From: Geosiphon pyriformis
Lineage: Eukaryota > Glomeromycota > Glomeromycetes > Archaeosporales > Geosiphonaceae
Assembly (NCBI GenBank): GCA_016748015.1
Contig: JAAOMT010000531.1
Span: 397,045-461,044 of the forward strand
Direction of reading: 5' to 3'
Length of the DNA: 64,000 bases
In this document: in pieces, positions 1 through 10,299 of the stretch
How positions within the stretch are numbered: the stretch's first letter is position 1
How the letters are laid out: the number at the start of each line of letters is the position of its first letter
Notes under the pieces: generated by a model
Told to the model about the DNA's origin: nothing
Database searches by the model: none
The model's input: the letters and a program-made list of their open reading frames with translations, nothing else
Made by a program: the position numbers and the translations under genes

Positions 1-269
1 AACTGGATTTTTCCATTTTTCTTACAGACAAGTACCACTGGTGATGACCATGCACTCATTGATGGTTGAATTAGCCCATTGTCAAGCATTCTGTTTATCT
101 TTTGATGAATAATCTCATGGCTGGCTGGCAGCATTTTGTATGCTCTTTGTTTGATTGGCATTGTATCTCCAGTCTTGATCTAATGCTGGATGATGTCAGT
201 CTGGCCAAACTCATTTTCGCTGGCAAAAATGTTATTGAAATTGTTGAGTAACATCTTGAGCTGCATACA
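1..269 (-). pseudogene. Reverse transcriptase N-terminal region (fragment)
   Basis: In frame with the dUTPase-like segment after its stop codon at 270-272, the minus strand reads through a typical Ty3/gypsy RT entry: an IKTGDTMPIKQRAYK stretch, then a segment ending NGLIQPSMSAWSSPVVLV followed by a KKNGK motif. These correspond to the first conserved RT block (proline-rich fingers and the S-P-V-V-L-V strand). A second in-frame stop (TAG) sits at 180-182. The catalytic YxDD block would lie beyond the window. It is a remnant as it stands, cut by two stops. Confidence 0.75.
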
Positions 270-1124
270 TTAGAGTGGATCTAAGTTTCCCATGTTCATT
301 TGTTCCAATTGTTCTGGTTGGAGCAAATAACATTCGTCTTGTCCATAGATTGTTTGTGATGTAATGTCAACATATCCACAAAGTTGTGGAAAGTCTGGAA
401 TGGGGTTTGGTGATTGGTCTTCTATTTCTGTGGTTAAATATCCAATGGTGGTTCTTTCTGGTATGTTGATGACATTGCCAATGTTGTTGTAGATGGGAAT
501 TTTTATGCTGTTATAGCTTTTGGCTGGTATGTAGAGATTGATCAACCCAATCTCTTCTGATTCACAAAGATTTGTTTCCACTTCAAAAATCTGTTCTTGC
601 TCCTTTTTCTTTCTTTCTATTGCTAACATGTACTGGTTATATGGTGGAATAGAAATAGCTTGACTGGCTGAGATAATTTCTCCTTGGCCAACAATTTCTT
701 CCTCCACCATATTAACTGGTACATCTATTCTACCCATTGATCCAAATCCTTGTATTCCTCTCGCTGTTATTCTTAATTCCTCTCTCTTTCCCACTGACAC
801 TAACTGAGCTACTTTAATCAGAGGCAGGAATATTGTCTGTGCTATCTTTTCATTGGGCTCTATTATATAAGCCTTTTCTGAGTCATTTTGTAACATGGCG
901 ATGATATTTCCTATATATCCTATATCAATTATTTCTCCTCTTATATTGATCTCTCTTTTCACTAAACTACTCCTAGATGCTAATTGAACCATTGTTGTTG
1001 CCGGAATCTCTAGTGCTATTTTCAGATCAATGCAGGTGTGTGAATGCAGTTCCAATTTGATGGCATCTTTTCCTGGATATCTCAGATCAAACTTTGTATC
1101 CATATCATGCACACGTTCTGGCAT
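270..1124 (-). pseudogene. dUTPase-like domain of the retroelement polyprotein
   Basis: The 284-residue open stretch contains the five motifs of trimeric dUTPases in order: motif 1 around HTCIDLKI, motif 2 ASRSSLVKREI, motif 3 GEIIDIGYIGN with the catalytic Asp and stacking Tyr positions kept, motif 4 EPNEKIAQTIFLPL and motif 5 RGIQGFGSMG, the glycine-rich C-terminal arm. The family hydrolyses dUTP to dUMP and pyrophosphate, keeping uracil out of new cDNA. It is followed by about 130 residues linking towards the RT. A single TAG (1149-1151) separates it from the upstream Cys-rich part in the same frame, so it is a piece of a longer polyprotein; the ATG at 1124 is probably just an internal Met. 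Whether this piece is expressed is unknown. Confidence 0.75.
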
Positions 1125-1148
1125 AATACCTTCCCCATTGTCACTATA

Positions 1149-1960
1149 CTATTTCAACTTTTGTTCCTTGGAGAGATCTGGTAGTGCAATATATTGTTCA
1201 TAGTTTAAATCGGGTTTTGAATCTGAGTCTGAATTGTTTTTGTCATCATTGTTATTTTGAACGGAGCTGAAACTGGTGGTTTTGTCATCATTGTCGGAGT
1301 CTGGATCGCAATTGATCAGTGATTTTGATTCTGATGCATAGCTGCTAATTGGTTCTTCTTCTTTAAGGATCAAGTAGATCATGCATGGTGGTGGATTGTA
1401 AATGAGGTCACAATTGTCACAATATTCAAAGTCACTGGGAATTAAACAATGGCAACACAGTTTTGTATTTAACTGTGCTAGCCATTGTTCTTGCTCTTCT
1501 CTAGTAGGTGCCAAGTTTTGGTAGTGTTCATGGAACTCTTCTGGTTCTAGAAAATTTATAACTGGCTCTGCATCCCAGTCAAGCTCAATGGGTTTTGGTG
1601 GGTTGTTTTTAATTGTCCGGATTTCTTCTGGTGATGCGCCTTCAATTTTGGCAGTTGCCATTCTCCAAATTTTGTCATTATTATATGGACAACTGTCTAA
1701 TCGTCACACTGCTCTTTACCAAGCGGCTTCAATTGGTGTCCTCTTTTTAACCCAGTTGCTAATCAGAATCATGTATTGACACTCTACGTTACACATTTCT
1801 TCACGTCCAGGAATGTCATGCCACATTTTTTCATCCAAGAGAGTCTCTCTACAAGCTAAACATGGCTGATTGTTCTATTTCCCTACTCGTTTTGGTCTTC
1901 CAAAGCATTCAAGAACACATGGGTGGCAATAGAACCTAATTGCCATTGAATATTTTTTAT
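1149..1960 (-). pseudogene. Cys-rich (zinc-binding-like) segment of the retroelement polyprotein
   Basis: The open part (1149-1661, 170 aa) carries CCHC and CDNC pairs spaced like a zinc ribbon, followed by a Pro-rich then acidic Ser/Asp/Asn-rich linker. Upstream, from 1662 to about 1960, the minus strand still reads recognisable cysteine pairs (CHPCVLECFGRPKRVGK, CLACRETLLDE, then a CNVEC motif), but stop codons interrupt it. The pairs suggest zinc binding; the precise role in the element is not known to me. The ATG at 1661 is internal to the ancestral frame, not a true start. Confidence 0.6.
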
Positions 1961-2319
1961 TGTCCCACAGCATGTGCCCATTGATGACAATTTCTTGTCA
2001 CAATCGATGCATATAAGCTTAAGTCGACAATAAGTAGATCATTGTGGTATAGTGTAGGTGTTATAAGTGGTGGTGGTTTGGGTGGTTTCTTCTTCTTTCC
2101 CTTTTTCTTTATTTTTTTTGTCCTCTTTCCATTCCCAGCTTGAAGTTGGTTCACTCTCATTGTTGTCAGTCCATGTCAAGTCATTAGTTTCCTAGGTAAG
2201 TTCTTTCTTTTGTTTCCCTTTTTCCTTGTTGTTGTCATCCCAGGAGAGTATTGGTAGTAGTTTGTTGTGCTCTTCATCTGCCCACGACACTTGATAGGCT
2301 TCTCAGGTAGGCTTTTTTT

Positions 2320-2750
2320 TCTTCTCCTCCAGTTTGATCAATAATTTCTCTCTTGGAGGAGTTTTGAAGTGGCCACACATGGCTGGAACACATATGTGTT
2401 GGTCTTGATACGTTAGCTGGAGTTCCTGAGTGTTCTAGTTTAATGTCACGTTGACTTTGAATAACCAGTCATTACCAACGAGAGCTTGGTATTGAGTGGC
2501 TTCCATCACTAGAACTTTAATGGAAGTTATGATGCCATTGACTTCAAAAGGAAAGTCATCGATTTTGCCGATTGGAGTTTTGGTTGCTCCATCGGCTGTA
2601 ATGATTCTGGCACTGGCAGCTCGATCAACTCAGCAACCTAATTGATCTATGAGTTGTCTTGTGATTATGCTGCCTGTAGAACTGCTGTCCAGGATCAATT
2701 TGATGGATTGTCCTTCGACTTTGGTGTTGTTACCAGTAGAATTCTAGCTA
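2320..2750 (-). pseudogene. Retropepsin-like aspartic protease remnant
   Basis: The minus strand reads KLILDSSSTGSIITRQLID, then a stop, then ARIITADGATKTPIGKIDDF and a LVGNDWL segment. This is the retropepsin fold: active-site strand, flap region and the second hydrophobic Gly block. The normal D-(S/T)-G triad reads D-S-S because the third codon (2681-2683) is AGT. With the stop codon this means no active protease is encoded. It lies upstream of the Cys-rich and dUTPase segments in transcript order. Confidence 0.75.
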
Positions 2751-2760
2751 TTAATTAGCA

Positions 2761-3396
2761 TGAAATTTCTTTTATAATTCCTATCATTAATTAGCATATA
2801 TTATTATCGTTTCGAATTTCACTTATTATTTAATCAAATTAGCAATTATCATCATTTAATCAATAACCCGATTTGGACCATAGAAATTGAGATGATCAAT
2901 TTACACAATACCCTGAACCATATAACATAGCCAAAATTCGCCGAAATTAATGAAAATTGGCCGAAATAATTCATAGTTCAGCGAAATAACTTGTAGTTCG
3001 CCGAAATGTATCTTTAGTTCACCGAAATTCTAGAAAAGAGAAAAAGTGCAAGTTCAAAGACTAGTACTACAACAAGTTGTATAAAAGAAGAGCTTCTCTC
3101 TTCAAGAAAATGTATCTTCTCATATCTTATCATAGTATCTTACTTTAGGTATCTTAATTAGAACAAATCACTTTTTACATATCTCAAATAAAAATTAAAT
3201 ATTCGAAAACCAAATCCTTTGATTATTACACTTGAAATTCTCTCAACACAACTAACATTTTGAAATTGATTAGCTACCAATTTCAGTAATCTGTTAGTGA
3301 CTCCAGGCCTGGATAGAAAACGTTTCCTTGACAAAATTCTATTTCTTTACGTTTCTTTTATTTTTCTCTTTCTTTTCTTATCATAATCATTTGGGT
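2761..3396. other. Non-coding AT-rich spacer with a degenerate CCGAAAT repeat
   Basis: No coding region is supported. At about 2935-3035 five degenerate units of roughly 20 bp each contain TTCGCCGAAAT or a one-to-two base variant. Confidence 0.5.
2935..3035. repeat. Degenerate ~20-bp tandem repeat (CCGAAAT core)
   Basis: Five cores, CGCCGAAAT, GGCCGAAAT, CAGCGAAAT, CGCCGAAAT and CACCGAAAT, follow one another at about 20-21 bp spacing, most preceded by AGTT or AATT. The spacing is too regular for chance in such AT-rich DNA. Function unknown. Confidence 0.55.
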
Positions 3397-3533
3397 NNNN
3401 NNNNNNNNNNNNNNNNNNNNNNNNNNNNNNNNNNNNNNNNNNNNNNNNNNNNNNNNNNNNNNNNNNNNNNNNNNNNNNNNNNNNNNNNNNNNNNNNNNNN
3501 NNNNNNNNNNNNNNNNNNNNNNNNNNNNNNNNN
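3397..3533. other. Assembly gap (137 N)
   Basis: A run of N bases. Apparent reading frames across it are artefacts. Confidence 0.99.
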
Positions 3534-3534
3534 G

Positions 3535-3680
3535 GGTAGCCTACAGATGAGATTCCTGTAGAAGAGTTGACTTTCACAGCAAAGTAACTACACATTTTTA
3601 GTGAGCTTCTAGACGAGCAATTCCTGGGAAAGAGTTGACGTTTACTACAACGTAACTACATAAAGTAACTGGCACGGAAT
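3535..3680. repeat. Imperfect 68-bp direct repeat beside the gap
   Basis: Two diverged copies share ATTCCTG..GAGTTGAC..GTAACTACA; the GAGTTGA word recurs at 3564 and 3632. The adjoining gap may hide further copies. Confidence 0.5.
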
Positions 3681-3799
3681 TGGCCATTCCACTTATAAGC
3701 CCAGTGGTTCAAATTATAGGAGATAATTTGAAGATAAATTCAGTTATCGAAGGTTCAACTACTTCCTCTAGTCGTGAATAAAACAGCAAAACAACATCA

Positions 3800-5750
3800 A
3801 AACCTTCAAGAAAAGAGACCAAAAACCTCCGGTAACACCGCCTGTTCGCGCATAGGTCTCATGATTTACAGGTTCTCAGCTGGTGCCCTCGTCACCTCCT
3901 GCTTTTCCCTTCTTGTATTAATGTCAGTCCTTTGAATAATTTTTTGGCTGGTGTCGTCCGGATTTTTTTGGGTTGTGATTTCTCTCTGGGTGATCTCGTG
4001 ACCAATGTTTTTCGTTTTCAAAAGGGGACCTCAATGTCTATTGTTCTTGGCAAGTTAGCTTTTTATAAATGTGTCTCTTTGCTTTGGTGATATGGAATTG
4101 CTTTTGTTGAGCAGCTTCACAATCGAACTGGTTCTGTTTTCGAATGGAGGACTTTCAAGTGGTAGAAGAGACTGGACCCTCAGGGCTCGATTCCTGATTG
4201 GTTCAATGTTGCTGTTCACTTTTTGTCTGGTTCTGGGTCATCTCACATTTGTTTTCTTTTGCCACTGAATGTTGACTTGTCTAACGTACTTGAGTCTTGC
4301 GAGTTTGATGTTGTTTGCAATTGCTTGTTGGAGGTTGATTCCAATTGCCTTTCTGTGTTTACGGATGGTTCTTTGTATGGGCTGGATACTCTTGATATGG
4401 AGGCTGGCACTGCTGTTTTTTTTGAGAACATTGATTTGGGTTTAGGTGTAGAAGTTTTTGGTTTGGTTTCTTTTATCATGACGGAGCTGCAGGCCATTGC
4501 TTTGGCTCTCGAGTGTGTCCCTTCTTCTCATTCGGTTAATTTGTTTTCGGACAGCCAGGCCGCTTTGGATGCATGCAAGTCAGAGTTAATGTTGGGGTGT
4601 CCGGATTTTAGGAATCAGTGTTGGGTCAAATGCCACCATATTTCTAATGTCATTCATCACAAAAATTTGGATGTTAATTAGATTAAAGTTAGAGGTCACT
4701 CTGGAGTCTTGGGCAATAAGCATGCTGACACTTTGGCTAGGACTACTGCATCTTCTGGTGTGCATCTTCCTCACAGGATCAATGAACATTTTCTCAAGGC
4801 TGGTGGTACTGTGGTTTCTGGTAATTCTAGGCATTTTGTTCGTGATGTTTTCCGCTCTATTCACCGTGTACATTGGGAAGTCAGTTCTGGTTCTTGGGTA
4901 TTGGTGGACAGCCTATGTGCTAATGTTGATTGAGTCAGGTCATGTTCGGTGTGGCATCCGGACTCTTATTTGGCCACTGGTTATCGAACGTATTTTATGA
5001 AGACATTGCATCATCATCTTTCTGTTGCTGTACAAAAGCATCTTTATGATAAGGGGTACCCTAGTGTGATGTGTTTGTTCTGTGACAATGTTGAAATTTC
5101 AGATCATGTGTTTTCATGCCCATTCGATGCTGGTGATCATGCCCGGTTGATAAACGCTCATGCATCTGTTTGGAAAACATGCTCAGGTTTATCTCATTCA
5201 ACTTTATGTGTTTCACAGTCACTTTCTGCTTGTACTTCCAATGCTGTTGTTGGTGCAGCTATATGTAAGGGCTTTGTTTTCAATGAGTGGTATCGTGAAT
5301 CTTTTTCTGTTTTCAAGGACTTTAAAACGGTGGCTCAGAATATTGTGGCATTTGTGCGTGATTTTTGTCTTGTATTCTGTGATGATATTTGGCTGGTTCA
5401 TGCAAAACACAGAGCTGTTATGGAGAAGGGTGGCTTGATTCCACATGATGGTTCTATTCCTGTCTCGGTTTCTGGTCTTCTTTCAGTACTCTCATCCAAT
5501 GTGGTTAGATTATTGGGTATTGCTAATGCAATTGGTATTGGTTTTAGGTTTCATAGATCTAGTTTATTCTTTTTAGGTATAGGTAACTTGGTCTCGGTGC
5601 ATATAGGTGCCTAGTATTGTCTTGACTAGTCTGAGTGGCTGGTCACGTGTAGAAAGAGCATGATTCATGCCTAGTTTAGATCACTTGTATGATGTATTAT
5701 ACTAGGTAGTGTTTGGACTTCACTCATTAAATAAATAAAAAAAAAAAAAA
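3800..5750 (+). mobile_element. 5'-truncated LINE-like non-LTR retrotransposon
   Basis: A single ancestral frame runs from about 3850 to the stop at 5614 and encodes the C-terminal part of a non-LTR polyprotein: end of the RT connection, RNase H and a CCHC-like zinc knuckle. About 115 bp after the final stop the DNA reads AATAAATAAA followed by a run of As (to about 5749), the usual A-rich 3' tail. The endonuclease and RT core are missing, as expected from incomplete reverse transcription. In-frame stops at 4163-4165, 4679-4681 and 4931-4933 make it dead. The exact 5' junction and target-site duplication could not be resolved. Confidence 0.75.
4223..5614 (+). pseudogene. LINE RNase H / zinc-knuckle C-terminal protein, interrupted by stops
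   Basis: The reading frame holds the RNase H type I residues in order: Asp in FTDGS, Glu in MTELQAIALAL, Asp in LFSDSQAAL, and after the stop at 4679-4681 the KVRGHSGVLGNKHADTLA block with the late His and Asp. Further on, CLFCDNVEISDHVFSC matches the zinc-binding pattern found after RNase H in many LINE proteins (zf-RVT type). The C-terminus ends in LVSVHIGA at 5614. Two stops (4679-4681, 4931-4933) divide the frame into three pieces, all in phase, so the decay is by point mutation and not by indels. The same frame continues upstream of 4223 through another stop at 4163-4165. Confidence 0.75.
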
Positions 5751-6986
5751 TTTTGGCTGTATGAGATTAACAACAAAATAATATTTAACTTTTTTGTTAA
5801 AATTATTATTTTAAAATATTTATAGAATTTATCAAATTTAACAACATTAATATAATTTTATTGATATTTAAATTTACTTTTGAATTTTTTGATTATTAAC
5901 AAAAAATCTTAATGGCTTTGTTGAATATATTTTAAGCTACTACATAATAATATGTCATTCGACTGGTGTTGTTCACAAAATTTTGGCTTAAAACCTAGCT
6001 TTAACATTTATTTTTTTAAATTTACTTATAAATTTAATATTGTCACTATTGTGTTTTTTGGTATCTAATCTTTTTATAGTAATTTTAAACAGAACAAATA
6101 ACAAATAAGTTATATATTAAAACTGTTTAAACTACAAGGTAAACATAATATTCGAATTAATTTTAAAAATTCAAAAATTCAAAAATTTTTTAAGAATTAT
6201 AAAGAATAAAAAAAGTATTATCTAAATTAAAGATTATTTTTATTTAATCAATGCCAGATCTGGTTTTCTGTTTGGCTTCATAAATTTTTATTATTGTATT
6301 AATATCTTAATATATTCTGTTTTTTTAATAAATAAATAGATTTTATTGTAATAGTATGATTAAATAATACTATGATTTTAATGAGTTTTATTTTTTTTTG
6401 AAACGAAATATGATTTGGTTTCATTAATAAAGAAACAAGCAAAAAAAAACACTAAGCAGTGAATGAAGTCATGAATTTATTAAAAATTTAGAAACTATTA
6501 TTAATTTAAAATCTTAAATTCAAAATGAAAATTATAAAAATTTTTAAATCAAATTTTAAGAAATTGTTTTTAAAATAAAGTTGAATTAAATTTAATAGAG
6601 AAAAACTTTTGTAACGATTTAACTTTCATTTATTTGATCTGTCCAATTATTCAAACTTAAATTAGATTTACTTTTTGAAAATTAACTTTATTATGACTCT
6701 GAATATTATAAAGTTGAAGAATTATTAGGTCTAAAGATGAAATATTGTCAAACAATTATCATTGTTTTTATATTATGTTTTAAAGGTTGCAAGAATATCT
6801 TTATAATTAATTGATTGATTAATAAAAATTCATTTTAACATATTGGAATGAAGCTAATAAACTTTATAATTCATTAATTATGATTTATAAATAATAAAGG
6901 TTTTCTAAAATATATCACTTACGAAAGATCAAAATAGTTATAATACATAAACGAAAATTAAGATGAAACGATCACGATTAGATCTA
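5751..6986. other. AT-rich intergenic DNA
   Basis: Only short A/T-rich stretches and homopolymer runs; no reading frame or RNA structure I could support. Confidence 0.6.
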
Positions 6987-8894
6987 TTAGGAATCGTCTA
7001 AATATAATGGATAGTAAATATAATCCAGTGTTAAACAAAGACATAAATTTTATTAATGATTCATGATAGATGTAATTTCTTACCTTCAGGCAAATAAATT
7101 AATTCTTTTATATATTGATGTAAATTAGTAATAATTAAATTAATAAATTATTCAATATAAAAGTAGATAAACTAACCTTCAGAAAAATCAACCATCTGTG
7201 CAATTAAAACACGACTTGTAAAAACTGTTCCTGGATGAATTGGTGTTGTTGTTGTTGTTTTTGTTGTTGTCATTGCCGTTGTCGTTGTTGAGTCTAAATA
7301 AAATAGTTAGTAAAAGAAATAAGTGGTATACAAGATAATAAATTTTATTAATGATTAATGATTAATGATAAATATAATTTCATACCTTTATAAAGTGATT
7401 TTGTATTTGTTATAGAGTCGTTCTTTAACGTTTCTTTTACGTATTTATCTGATTCTAAAAACTGACGACCCTTATCTGTAATCTCATTTCTAGACTTCTT
7501 CCTAAACTGACTATAAGACCCCTCCTTAAACCGATCATACCTCTCTAAAAGGTCATGCAACTTGCACCAAACTTCTCCCGCAGTAGGACGATTCTTAGGA
7601 TTAGGATCCCAACACTTTACAATTATTTTCGCAAAACAAGGTGGAATAAGTGGGGAGGTAATTTTAGGCCTTTGACCATTTGAAATAGCCATTATAAGAA
7701 TTTGATCATGTTTACAATCATAAAAAGGAGGCTTTCCTGTTGCTAATTCCCATAATAACATTCCATAACTATAAATATCACCAGCTGTTGTAAACTTTTC
7801 ACCTTTTAAAACTTCCGGTGGAATGTATGGAATCACTCCATGTATCTTTTTTTCCTCTGTTGTTTTTGCTTCATTGTTTACTGGTTGACATAATCCGAGG
7901 TCCCCAATTTGTGTGTTAAATGTCATAGATTCATATTGTAGGATATTGCCCGAGTGTAGGTCACGATGAACCATCCCAGATCTATGAATTGAAGAAAGTC
8001 CCCCAGCTATATTACGCGCGATCTCTAATTTATCTTTCCAACACATAGAATGGAAATTTGTTGATAAATATTTTCGCATGTCTCCATGTTTGGCAAGCTT
8101 CATCACAATTCCATACTCGAGTGTTTCAGCATTTTGCGTAATCCCCAATATTCGAGAGATATTACTTAAATGTTCATTCTTAATAAACATAGCTCTTTGA
8201 ATATTTAACTATCAACATAGTGTAAATAAATAAATAAATAAATAATATACAATAAATAAATAATAGGGAAATATGAATTAAACAATACTTTGTTTACCTC
8301 TTTAAGCACTTCTGAACTGTTCATTTTTATAATTTTTATTGCTACTTCTTCTCTTCCTTCCCTTCCCAATGAACCATGATGTTTTATTGTCCACTTAGCA
8401 ATTAATCCATCACTTAGAGTTGCTTTATAAATTATACCGAACCCTCCTTTAGCAATTTCCTTTATATTCGACAAACGCTCCCATGGAATCCATTCATAGT
8501 AATTCAATTCACCATTATATGCTTTATTTTCATAAATATTAGACGGATTAGGTGGAATATAAATTGGATTCTTGATTATTTCATCGACTACTTCATTGCC
8601 GCTTGAAAAGTCGTAGTAAAGTTTTTCAAAAAACATGAAGTGGCATGCGGCACACGAATTATATCTCATTTTAATGCTCTCTTGACAGGATTTACACTCA
8701 TTGCAATCATGAGCATATGGACGAGGATTTTTAAAATAAGCTTTTGAGCGGGTTTTTTTAGTTTGAAGATTTCCCATGGCAATAAAATGTAAATAAATAT
8801 TATGAGAAGGTTTTTTAGAAGGTTTATATGTTAGCATATTTAGAAATTCATTGTTAAAAAGTGGTTGGTATTTATGTTGTTTCTCTATGTTCAC
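6987..8894 (-). CDS. Protein kinase of the Tyr-kinase-like/Ser-Thr family, five exons
   Basis: Proposed exons: 8894-8298, 8208-7386, 7293-7177, 7104-7084, 6997-6987, all with GT..AG introns of 72-92 bp; the sum is exactly 523 codons (522 aa), which supports the model. The N-terminus has Cys pairs (CNECKSC, CAAC) as in many Rhizophagus-type kinases. The kinase domain follows at about residues 140-420: glycine loop GGFGIIYKA, VAIK lysine, catalytic loop HRDLHSGN, DLG in place of DFG, PPE for APE, then GDIYSYGMLLWEL. All residues needed for catalysis are visible, so it is probably active. The tail is Thr-rich (from exon 3). Start choice among three in-frame Met codons (8894, 8837, 8777) is uncertain. 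The substrate is unknown. The first intron holds an AAAT microsatellite. Confidence 0.8.
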
Positions 8895-8959
8895 ATATCA
8901 ATTTATCTTATTACTACAAATCATACTAGAATTGATTAATCACAATTTTGTTGAGTTAA

Positions 8960-9007
<48 letters not shown>

Positions 9008-10299
9008 GCATTTGTGTAAATCATATTAAATTATCATTGCAGAATTATGCGCTTATCTTTTTATAATTTAGTACGAAATACATGCATATTTAGGGCTACA
9101 GAGTAAATACAAACTGTACTAAATAAATTAGGAAAATTGCAGGCAGTCAAATAAAGTTTTTTGCGGTTCAAGTCTTTGTAGATAATACCATTTGAATGGT
9201 CTATAATCGGAAATTTTGAAGATAAATTGTAAATTTTTTGATATTATTAACCTTTCAATTAACTGTACAAAAACCAATTAATTATAAGATCAAAAACATC
9301 TATTTGAAAATTAATGAAGACAAAATAGCAGTAACCAAGACATAAAATCATAGAAATAATTAAACATATATTTTTTTGAACACTTGTATATGTCAAACAT
9401 TAAAAAAGCTAAGTCAAATGTTTAGTGCTTTATCAAAATAACATTAAAAAGCTATTATGAACAAACAGCTTTTGTATCTGATACTGATGGTTCCGTTTTT
9501 TATTGTAAATTATTGAATACAAATGTGTGTGTAAAAAAAAATTATATGAAAATAGGATTTATGTTGTAAACAGTCTAATAAAATTATAAGCAATTTAATT
9601 TAACATTCAATAAAGTATAAATTTAAAACTTTCAAACAATTGCAATTAAAAAGCAAAGTAGCTTTAAATATGAGTTTCGCTATTTTGAAAGAATTGTTAA
9701 AGTTGTTGTTTGTATTGTTACAATTTATTTATTTTGTATTTATAATTATTATAATTATATATTAGACACTGATGGTACCTTATTTTAAAATTTGTTATTG
9801 ATTTAATTATTGACTATATTGTTAATAGTAGTTATAAGTAAAATCTTACAAAGCTATAGAAACATCTGAAGTAATTAGAACTTATTTGGAAATATCTGAA
9901 TTTTTTATTTTCTTATTTTGTTATTTAAGAATATTGTATTTTTATTAAAATTAGCTTAAAAAATAAAAAACTTGTTCTTATAATATTAAATATATAAATG
10001 TTAAAAATAATTAATATTTGTGATTCAACTTTAAAAATAATAACTAAAACATTAAATTATAATTTTTATTAACGATTACAAACTATTTTTCAATCTTAAA
10101 ATTTCTTAAAAAAATTAGCAACTGTAATTTCAAAATAAATTATATTAATTAAATTGCTTATATATTCAATTTGCTTTTCTGTTAGATTTTTTAGTCAAAT
10201 TTATATTGTTCTTAGTTCTTTTTTTTATTTGTTAATATGTTATGTTGTACATAAAGTATTAGTTTTTTTAAGGATTTGAACATATTTTGAAATTCTCCC
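8895..10299. other. AT-rich intergenic DNA with a TTA microsatellite
   Basis: Upstream of the kinase gene. Contains the (TTA)n tract at 8962-9007; otherwise nothing I can identify. Confidence 0.6.
8962..9007. repeat. (TTA)n microsatellite
   Basis: About 15 uninterrupted TTA units, 70 bp or so upstream of the kinase start. Confidence 0.95.

Larger units (their letters stand above)
1..2760 (-). mobile_element. Decayed Ty3/gypsy-like LTR retrotransposon polyprotein, incomplete at the left edge
   Basis: Read on the minus strand, this stretch encodes in order a retropepsin-like aspartic protease, a cysteine-rich segment, a trimeric dUTPase-like domain and the N-terminal part of a reverse transcriptase that runs off position 1. 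From about 1661 down to 1 the reading frame is constant but broken by stop codons at 1149-1151, 270-272 and 180-182; further stops and frame changes lie between 1662 and 2700. I recognise the protease/Cys-rich/dUTPase order from a repeated protein family of Rhizophagus-type fungi. No long terminal repeat could be identified, so the right boundary at about 2760 is only where coding similarity stops. Almost certainly non-functional. Confidence 0.8.

Noticed and set aside
1588-2160. Short frames 1588-1779 (+) and 1957-2160 (-)
   Set aside because: The first is antisense to the retroelement; the second is a basic, low-complexity out-of-frame piece of the same decayed element.
3328-3595. Open frames on both strands across the gap
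   Set aside because: They consist mostly of N bases and are artefacts.
3690-3725. GGTTCAAATT motif resembling a tRNA B-box
   Set aside because: No matching A-box or cloverleaf could be drawn around it.
4071-5438. Other frames over the LINE (e.g. 4647-5000 +, 4243-4497 -)
   Set aside because: Shadows of the RNase H/zinc-knuckle frame, with no domain of their own.
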